Below, one piece after another: positions 56,435 to 64,000 of a stretch of DNA of 64,000 bases. The stretch spans positions 62,001-126,000 of the forward strand of contig MU858064.1 of the NCBI GenBank assembly GCA_033297075.1. Reading direction: 5' to 3'. A program made the translations under genes and the position numbers. Under the pieces are notes generated by a model that was given only the letters and a program-made list of their open reading frames with translations, searched no databases and was not told the origin of the DNA. Every line of letters begins with the position of its first letter. The first letter of the stretch is position 1. This DNA is from Rhypophila decipiens (Eukaryota; Ascomycota; Sordariomycetes; Sordariales; Naviculisporaceae).

Positions 56435-57445
56435 CTAAGCAGTGTCACAATCCTTGCCCTGGGACTGGAGACTGTACGGTACTCTAGTGTACACTTCCCC
56501 AGGTGAGAGATCCCAGTACAGTTCTGGCACTCGGCGGCAGGCAACGCTTGAAACCATCATGAAGATTGGGATGAGACTCCACGTGTTGATGGGGCGCCGT
56601 GTGGGCACGGTGCATGTGCCGAAGAAGCCCCAGGACAGGACTATCACGATGGTTCCCATAGAATGCCATTGTGCAGGGGCAGGCCAGCGAACTCGGCGTT
56701 CGTCATAGCTTCTGGCGTTTGGAAGTGCTAGGCAGCCCGGGGCAAAGGAGTCAAGGACATACCCAGTTGGGACAAATGTCCCGAGGCTATCGTGGGAGGG
56801 TGTGTGGGAACTCGTTGGAAGCGCTGAAAAATACGATCGTTAGTTTTTTTCCCAATAGCTTTTACACGCGCCTATCGACATGGAGTAAGGTCGGGAAGCT
56901 CTTTGACTCTGAGCTAGTTTTTCTCTCTCTCCCATAGTGACAGCGGACACAAGCAATATCACACCAAAGGCTGAAATGTTTCGAAACGTTGCTGATCACC
57001 ACCTCGGGTTTCGTTCTCGGTAGCTGGCGGATATCTGTGCCGTTTCGACTTTCGCCTAGACTACTCTTCATGGAGATGCGCCCACGAGCATGTTTATTAC
57101 TATGAGAGAAATTGAGCATTTGGCCTGAAGTCGCAGTACCCATAATCGAGAAGGAAGACTTTTACCGGCATGGATTGGAGCCACTAGCACGTTGGGGAGT
57201 TGTGAACTTGTGGCGTCCATGTATTGTGCGGAGAGGCCAAGGACTTTGGGGGAGAAGCAGTGGATGAAAATTAGGCTGACTAGCCCTGACAAAGCGCTAA
57301 TAACGGGGGCAAGTGTTGGGGTAAAGCCGCCGAAGATGGGGAAAGGAGTCTTGAACCGACGACGTCACCCCGGGTAGTGGAGGCGGCAGTGGAAACTGCT
57401 CCTCTCCCCCGCACTCACAGAGGAGAACAGCTTCCAAAGCCTCAT
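56435..57445 (-). CDS. Putative multi-span membrane protein, unidentified
   Basis: The model is complement(join(56435..56823, 56866..56970, 57166..57349, 57419..57445)), 234 residues. Exon 1 MRLWKLFSS joins TPFPIFGGFTPTLAPVISAL through a 69-bp intron (GTGAGT...TTCAAG). Likely membrane spans are ALSGLVSLIFIHCF, PIHAAFGVILLVSAVTM across the second junction, MGTIVIVLSWGFFGTCTV and WSLIPIFMMVSSVACR. The third intron is only 42 bp but has ACTAACG and TTTTTCAG. Just before the stop the frame passes WDLSPGEVYTRV, while the neighbouring frame downstream stays protein-like (RIVTLLRTRLGDVEANPSNI), suggesting a missed intron, a longer protein or a frameshifted pseudogene. I recognise no family. Confidence 0.4.
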
Positions 57446-58070
57446 GTCTGGTTGGCTGCTGCTGCTGGTGACGACTCGAAACCCCAATGCCCAGACTTGA
57501 CCGTGCTGTGGATTTGCTGGAGAATGTGTGGAGAGAGCTCTTTTATCGTCTTGGCCTTGGGGTCGTGCAAGACCCAGAGGCTCCCCTTCCCCAGATAAGC
57601 TAAACCGAGAACTCCTCCTCCTCATTCCTTCGTTCCAGCGCCACGCCGCGCGGAGACTGCCCGCCGCCGGTTGGCGCCAACGTGGTTGAGCACGTCCAAG
57701 GATGAGGCTCTCAACGGGTGCCAATGAGATGGTTAGTGCTTGCCTTAGGGATGTCACGCTAGGTGCAGACCCCCAAATTGACTGCCGATTGTCGTTGCCG
57801 ATGCTACTACCCTGGTCTCAAACGGCCGGGATCGTGGGAAATTGGGGACCAACTAGACCTGGGGCTCGCAGGGAAGAACACGGGGAACCTCGAGACCATG
57901 GTCAACTTGGGAGAGGGACCGAGTAAAAGACCGGGATAGCACGCCTTATGGAGCCTTGTAGCAGAGATGGGAGATGCTTGGGCTGCTGGATCTTTCCCCA
58001 GAGTCAGAAATTGCTATCAACCACCATGACAACCAGAGTGAAGGGCACAGTCTTGACCAGACATGTTGGA

Positions 58071-58077
58071 TATATAA
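58071..58077 (+). promoter_or_regulatory. TATA box of the MFS transporter gene
   Basis: TATATAA lies 160 bp upstream of the MFS start codon, followed by a CT-rich stretch (CTCCCTCCTTCC, CCTTCTTTCTTC) typical of fungal leaders. Confidence 0.55.
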
Positions 58078-58236
58078 TCCCATCATCTGCTCCCTCCTTC
58101 CCAGTTCAGTCCTTCTTTCTTCAGTCAACGATCCAATCGCCTTTCCAGGTCTCCTTTGCCGAAAGCCGTTGTGATCGTCCTCCCACACCATCTCAACCAG
58201 ACTCGGTATAACGTCAGACTAAAGCCGCCACTCACC

Positions 58237-59928
58237 ATGGCCTCCGAAAAGCACGCCGTGGCTGACGCCGAGACGCACCCTTCGAGCTCCAACGAAAAGG
58301 TTCAAACGCCGGCTCACCTCGAGACTGAGGATGCCCACTTTGCAGCCGAGCGTGGACACGCCGCTACTGATCAGTAAGAACACAACTCTAAACCAACAAC
58401 AAACTTGCCCATTATGAGCTCGTGGAAGCTAAGACAGGATGAACTCAGATACGGCCATGCCCTGGTCCACTTCGACCCCAAGGCCGAAGCCAAGCTTCGT
58501 CGCAAGATCGATCTCTACATCGTCCCGACCGTAGCTTTGCTGTATCTGTTCTGCTTCATTGACAGGGCCAATATCGGTAAGCTGATCTGGACTTTGATCC
58601 TTGTGGACCATCACAACTAACAAATCTCAACCACAGGCAATGCCAGACTGGCCGGTTTCGAGACCGACCTCGACCTCAAGGGCTACGACTACAACTTCCT
58701 CCTCTCGGTCTTTTACATCTCATACATCATCTTCGAGATCCCCTCCAACGTTGCCTGCAAATTCTTCGGGCCGGGCTGGTACATTCCCACCATCTCGCTC
58801 GGCTTCGGCGCCTGCTCGATAGCCACCGCCTTCGTCAACACCAAGGAACAAGCCGCCGGCGTGCGCTTTGTCCTGGGCATGTTCGAGGCCGGCATGCTTC
58901 CCGGAATCGCCTACTACCTCTCGCGCTGGTACCGTCGCTCCGAGCTCACCTTCCGTCTGGCCATGTACATCATCATGGCACCCCTCGCCGGCGCGTTCGG
59001 CGGTCTCCTCGCCTCCGCCATTCTGACCCTCGACAAGTTCGGCACCCTCACAAGCTGGCGCATGATCTTTGCCATCGAAGGCATCATCACCGTCGGCCTG
59101 TCCCTGATCTCCTTCGTGACCCTAACCGACCGCCCAGCAACAGCAAAATGGCTCACCCAAGAAGAACGCGATCTCGCCATTGCCCGGGTGAAATCCGAGC
59201 GTGTCGGCCAGACCAAAGTCCTCGACGGCATCGACAAGAAGAAACTCTGGCTCGGCATCATGTCGCCAGTAACCCTCAGCACCTCCTTCATCTTCCTCCT
59301 CAACAACATCACAGTCCAAGGTCTCGCCTTCTTCGCGCCCACCATCGTAGCAGGCATCTACCCCGAAAAGACGACCGTCATGAAACAGCTCTTCACAGTG
59401 CCCCCCTACATCGTAGGCGGCTTCTTCACCCTCATGGTGCCCTTCCTAGCGACCCACTTCGACAGGCGGCAAATCTTCATCATCCTCTCCTGCCCCCTCA
59501 CCATCGTAGGCTACATCATCTTCCTCGCCACCTCGGAAAACACAGCCCGCTACGCAGCCTGCTTCCTCGTCGCAGCCTCGTGCTTCTCCCTGGGCGCCAT
59601 CACAAACTCCCAGGTCAGCGCCAACGTCATTTCCGACACTGCACGCAGCTCTGCGATTGGGCTGAACGTCATGTTTGGCAATATCGGGGGCTTGATTTCC
59701 ACCTGGAGTTTCCTGCCCAGCGATAAGCCGGATTATCACATTGGTAACGGGCTCAATGCTGCTACTAACAGTGTCATCTTCTTGACGGCCATTGGTGTTT
59801 ACTTTTGGATGGTGCGGGATAACAAGAAGCGCGAGGGTCGGAGTGTGGAGGAGGAGCTGGCCGGCTTGTCGGCTGAGGAGGTTGAGGATCTTGATTGGAA
59901 GCACCCTGCTTTTAGGTGGAACCTTTAA
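58237..59928 (+). CDS. MFS transporter, anion:cation symporter (Dal5/allantoate permease) family
   Basis: The model is join(58237..58373, 58449..58576, 58637..59928), 518 residues. Exon 1 MASEKHAVADAETHPSSSNE is soluble and acidic. After intron 1, YGHALVHFDPKAEAKLRRKI leads into span 1, with LYLFCFIDRANIGNARLAGF crossing intron 2: the D-R-x-N-I-G-N-A-R signature of the ACS family. Twelve spans are recognisable, with RFVLGMFEAGMLPGIAYYLS and RWYRRSEL as the loop 4-5 signature, and HFDRRQ in the loop after the second half begins. Family members import allantoate, nicotinate, pantothenate, tartrate or similar organic anions with protons; the substrate is not predictable. It is a plasma-membrane protein. 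No catabolic or biosynthetic enzyme lies beside it in this window. Confidence 0.94.
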
Positions 59929-59949
59929 GCACACGACACTGACAGGACA

Positions 59950-59950
<1 letters not shown>

Positions 59951-59980
<30 letters not shown>
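59951..59980 (+). repeat. (TG)15 microsatellite
   Basis: Fifteen perfect TG dinucleotides lie 22 bases after the MFS stop codon, probably in its 3' UTR. Confidence 0.95.
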
Positions 59981-59984
<4 letters not shown>

Positions 59985-61660
59985 GGTGGTTGACTGAGTT
60001 ATGAGATATCAGAATTTTAATTGTCTTGTTTTTCTTTTTCTGCATTTTGATGTTTATGGTGGACTGGGCGCTTGATGCCGTACATACCCATACCCATTGT
60101 CCAAGAAGAAGAGCGCTCTGTTTAGCCATATGTACATAGAAGAGTTCATGAACATCATGTTCTGGGTATATGCATTAGACTTGGAAAACAATGATGGATG
60201 AGTACACTCAAGTTCGCAAGCCCATGTTAATTGTTTCCACGGATACCATCATGGTTCTTTGAAGCACATCAAGTTCACTCTCGAGTGTTGCTTTGACTAT
60301 TCATCCAGCTAACAACTTGACTCCGAATCCGTCCAACTCATACAGTCTTTCGAACATGACGATCCTCATCTTCGCTATCATGACTGGAGAGGAGAAGACA
60401 TGGCGGATGAGGAGGAGCCACATCTGGATCATGTTCACATGCCTGCTAGATGTTCTTCTCATCATCATGAGTATGTGTACATAATCAATGGGATGTAAGA
60501 ACCCCAAACTATCGGCATCAAGGATAACACACATATGCCGTTAGGCCTTCCTTTACAGGCCACTAATTGTCACGTACGTCACGAGGGTACTGTACTACCT
60601 ATGACGCTGGCATAACCGGTATTATTGGACTTCGCATCCGACTCTTAGAAACTCCGGATCGGGCAAGGTTGATGGGAGAGAGAAACACCGCTGTCACCTA
60701 AACATGAGAAAACAACCCTTGCTCATCAACCCATCATCGACTAGGTCGTCAACGAAATCAGCATATCACAAGGCCAGAACCCATAGGATCCCAAAGCAGC
60801 CCGAGACATACTTATCACACTGATACCAATTCAATAAACAGCCATCATAGCTACCGACTCTCAAGTTCTCAACTGATCAAGACTTAGCCACTAACTCTCA
60901 TAGCATATATAGTCACCTTCTCAAACTTTCAAGTGCTCTTGCAGCCGACAGCGCCGACAAATATATTCTTTGTCTCACAAAGAACTTCCGTCTTAGACCC
61001 GTCGAGTTCATCAGCAGGAAATATGTCTTAGAGGAGTCGGCGACTGCAGTGTTATGTAAATCACAATAAGCTGTGCTCTATCCTCGCGATGATCCGGAGA
61101 AGAGCACTGCAGTATTCTGAACAGTCCTGCAAGACCAGAGATTACCCAAACCTTTTATGGCCCTTGCTGGCTCAAGAATAAAGTTCTGTCGCTTGAAACA
61201 AGATACTTACTGGTCTGGAGCACTTAACTTGCCGCACAAGGGAGCCGAGGCAACACAAGGCGGCTAGTTCTAGTATACGAATCACTTGAACATGGTAGCT
61301 GCCACAATCTCATGTCAAGCTGGTTCTTCTCTGAACTGTTCTACAAGAATCTAACCCCAAGCTAAGTGATCTTCCCACGACAAGAAGTATGTCAGATATC
61401 ATATTACAGCGTGAAATAGCGGTCGCTTGGCGGGTCGAGAGCTGAAAATCATCACATATTAGTATGGCAGTTTTCAAAAGTTGCATGGTAAAGAATAGTA
61501 AGCACAAGAGATTCACTCACCGAACGCGGTCTCCATCATATGAGACACTATAACATCTTCTTTCAACCACACAATCGACCATCGTATATGCTTGTCAATG
61601 TCCCTCCTCTTTCAGTCTGGATGGAATCCGGCCTCAGAGTCATCTCTTGCCACTGTTATA
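59981..61660. other. Gene-free region
   Basis: A/T-rich near 60.0-60.5 kb, then mixed composition. No open frame with coding character is present on either strand. Confidence 0.5.
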
Positions 61661-61825
61661 TGCTGGGTATTGGGTCCTCCTCTTAGGTGCTCGGCACCTC
61701 ACCAGCCTTGTGTATATGTGTACACTCCTCTTTAAGTCCAAGTGGACAAAAACCTCGACCCTCTTTCATCGCCTGTGCTGGGTATTGTTCCACCTCTTAG
61801 GCGCTCGACACCTCACCAGCCTTGT
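61661..61825 (+). repeat. Pair of direct 50-bp repeats with hairpin core
   Basis: Copies at 61661-61711 and 61776-61825 share TGCTGGGTATTG at the start and CACCTCACCAGCCTTGT at the end, with a few substitutions. Copy one carries the perfect inverted repeat AGGTGC-TCG-GCACCT; copy two has a diverged version. The spacing is 115 bp. Confidence 0.8.
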
Positions 61826-62067
61826 CTTGTATACGAGATATCGAGAAACAGGAACGGTCGTGTGACGGACGGTCGGGACAGTGGACTCGGCGTTGATGCG
61901 AAGTGACATTGACATCTTTACCAAGATCTAAAAGTGCAAAGAAGTGTTAGTCATGACAGTCTCGGAAAGCCCAAAAGTAAGGGATCCTTGATCAAGGAAA
62001 GGGCACAGGAAGAATGGGCAGACTCATCTGAATAAAAGAGTGAACGATTTGTTTGCAAGATGCGGCC

Positions 62068-63508
62068 CATGGAGACATGCCCAGATCAGACCGGACAGTG
62101 TTCCCATAGGAAAAAGAGAGAGAGAAAAAGAATGAGAGAAAGATGAAAACGCAGGTAGCCTCAGTTCAAAGGCTCTGGGAGATCTGATCATCAGTCCAAA
62201 GGACCTCGTCTCCCAGAGTGGCAAGTCATCATAGGCTAACTTTTATGCTTAATCTTCGTTGTATTCGTTTCATCCCCCCGCGGACATTGACCATATATTC
62301 CCCCGAAAGCCATCCGTGGAGGGGTGCCTAGGATTGCCAGTCCCAGACAGCCCCCCCAAAGAGAAAGAAAAACAAAAGAAAATGTGACCTCAGTCATAAT
62401 TAGCCACTCTGGATCCCACTCATGGGTCACTGACCTCGATCCAGATGTGGGGCAACTCATCATAGGCCAACAGAAAATACTACACTCCAAGCTGGAAAAG
62501 CCCCCGTACTCGCCTTGGAGGGGTGCCCAGGACTGCCAGGCCCGGACATCCCCCCCAAAGAAAAAAAAAACAAAGAAAAAAGTGACCTCAGGTAGAGCCA
62601 CCCTGGATTCGCTTCATTGGTCGCCAGACCTCGATCCAGAGATGGGGCAAGTCATCATTGGCCAATTGTAGTTTTCAACTGCTCCTCTGCTAGTAAATCA
62701 TACCTGACCGACCATGGAGGGGTGCCCGGCCTTGCCAGTCCCGGACAGCCCCCCCATAGAAGGAAGGCAATGAAGGACAAAAGTAGACGAGTAAAGGATG
62801 GACCTCAGGTTTTCAAGAGGATTCTCTTGCCACTATAGAATCTGCTCACTAGTCCCTAAGGACCTCGGCAATCAAGTGGATGTCATCATCGGCCAACCTT
62901 TGGTCCCGGTCACATGATCAGTCATCATCAGTCATCACCCACTCAAGCTCATGACGATAGCTGAATAGCCCCCGACGGTCCATGGAGGGGTGCCCAGGAT
63001 GGTAAGTCCCGGACCTCCCCCCCATGAAAGGAAACAAGTGAAAGACGAAAAGAAGCAGTAAAAGACAAAAATAAAAAGGTTAACGACGAGAAAGCAAGCG
63101 AGGGAATAGAACCTCAGGTATCGGCCTCTACTGATAGGATCTGCTCATTGGCCCATCAGGACCTCAGTCCAGAGAGTACCATGTCATCATCGGCTAACGT
63201 TTGCTCTCTGTCTCTGTGTCTCTGTCTCTGTGTGAGTTCATAACTCCCGACGTAACCGTGGAGGGGTGCCCAGAATTGCTAGTCCTGGACATCCCCCCCA
63301 CAGAAGTAAAAAAGGTGGAGAAGAAGGAAGAATGTCAGAGAGCCTCAGGAATAGACCGCTCTTGAGGGCTTGCTCATCGATCAAGAGATCTCAGCCCAGA
63401 GAGTGGAAAGTCATCATAGGCCAACATGGTGTTTTCATGATTTTTCTGATGCCCTCTGATGCCCTCCATGGCGGGGTGGTGAGTAAAAACCCAACAGCCC
63501 CGCCATAG
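62068..63508. repeat. Degenerate tandem array, about seven units of 200-280 bp
   Basis: Each unit has block A (consensus TGGAGGGGTGCCCAGGA, then TTGCCAGTCCCGGACA and seven C), a purine-rich spacer of about 30-110 bases, a GACCTCAG motif, block B (ACCTCGATCCAGAG, then GTCATCATAGGCCAAC) and a variable linker. Block A copies start near 62068 (diverged), 62314, 62515, 62713, 62981, 63258 and 63468 (very degenerate). Block B copies end near 62240, 62471, 62665, 62896, 63198 and 63425. Spacer length varies much more than blocks A and B. On the minus strand block A can be read as WGGCPGLAILGTPP with several synonymous differences, but the surrounding frames are not continuously open. Confidence 0.85.
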
Positions 63509-64000
63509 AGAGCACCAGCTCCGCCGACAATCAAGGCTGAGATGATTTTGCTGTCGTTTGGCGGAGAGCAATGACACTGTCACGCTTGAGAATGAATGTT
63601 GAATGGGATTTGGAGGATAGGTAACGGAGATGAGGGGGAAATAGAGCCGAGGGAGAAAAGTTTCGACTCTGAGCACTTGCCGGCCAAGAAGATGGAGATG
63701 ATTTGGGGACAGACAGGGCGGTTTGTGCAGATGTTGACTGAAGAAAGCGAGGCTGAACGAATGGGAATTGGGAGAGGATTACGCGGCCGAAGATGTTGAG
63801 GGAGAAAAGAAGCGGAAGAAGGCAACGGTGACGATGATGGAGGAAGGGAAGAAGAGAAGAAGAGGGCGATGACTGTACTGATGAGGGAAGAGAAGGTGAA
63901 GGTGGTGTTGTGTTGTGTTTGTTTTTGTCGTGTGGGTTGAAAATTGAGAGTGGAGTGAAATAATTTTGTGGGCAGAAGGGGGGGAAGGCAGACAAGTGAC
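63509..64000. other. Window edge, possible minus-strand gene start
   Basis: A minus frame is open from 63995 to 63531 (154 codons, Ser/Pro-rich, with FLQSTSAQTALSVP), but it contains no ATG. A neighbouring frame near 63.53 kb reads SALIVGGAGALYGGAVGFLL, a glycine-rich membrane-like stretch that runs into the last degenerate array unit. This may be part of a gene continuing beyond the window; it cannot be resolved here. Confidence 0.25.

Noticed and set aside
62713..62838. ATG in CCATGGAGGGG of an array unit as a small gene start
   Set aside because: Other units have GTG or TTG at that position, and the frame after the ATG is not conserved between units.
62068..63508. The tandem array as a CRISPR-like array
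   Set aside because: The genome is eukaryotic, the repeats are degenerate and over 40 bp, and the spacers are purine-biased and of uneven length.
63531..63995. A 154-codon minus frame at the window edge with a presequence-like composition
   Set aside because: It contains no ATG and its continuation lies outside the window, so it cannot be called as a gene.

Overview
This window is nuclear DNA of a filamentous ascomycete, most likely a sordariomycete close to the Sordariales. The evidence is short GT-AG introns with CTAAC/CTGAC-type branch sites, intron-poor conserved eukaryotic genes, long UTR-like spacers, an intronless cytosolic initiator tRNA-Met, and proteins typical of these fungi: a fungal rhodopsin-domain membrane protein, MGM101, COA4, an allantoate-permease-type MFS carrier and a small cysteine-rich metallothionein-like protein. 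Nothing looks bacterial or mitochondrial, and there is no CRISPR, operon or ribosome-binding-site logic.

Layout. Bases 1-10.6 kb hold no gene I can support. A conserved serine/proline/tyrosine-rich protein lies at 10.6-11.9 kb. From 11.9 to 23 kb the DNA is gene-poor, with two decayed coding patches (18.3-18.8 and 19.1-19.6 kb) and a probable Copia-type LTR fragment (20.2-20.4 kb). The initiator tRNA-Met is at 23.2 kb (minus). The gene-rich core then runs: zinc deaminase (-), METTL21-like methyltransferase (+), cysteine-rich protein (+), membrane protein with a lysine-rich tail (+), RCC1 (+), YIP1 (-), PAM16 (+), Ser/Thr-rich single-pass surface protein (-), rhodopsin-domain protein (-), biotin-protein ligase (-), COA4 (+), MGM101 (+) and a REEP/Yop1-type protein (-). 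From 55 to 57.5 kb there are weaker minus-strand exons of unidentified proteins. A Dal5-type MFS transporter (+) is at 58.2-59.9 kb. The last 2.4 kb carry a pair of 50-bp repeats and a degenerate tandem array (62.07-63.5 kb) that no ordinary gene model explains.

The genes do not form one pathway. They are mostly housekeeping: RanGEF (RCC1), ER/Golgi membrane shaping and traffic (YIP1, REEP-like), mitochondrial import, respiratory assembly and mtDNA maintenance (PAM16, COA4, MGM101), and cofactor attachment (BPL1). The strongest local organisation is COA4 and MGM101 lying next to each other on the same strand, with BPL1 and COA4 starts 229 bp apart and divergent.

Exon boundaries were derived by hand from splice signals and frame continuity. 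Product names rest on recalled family motifs, not database searches.
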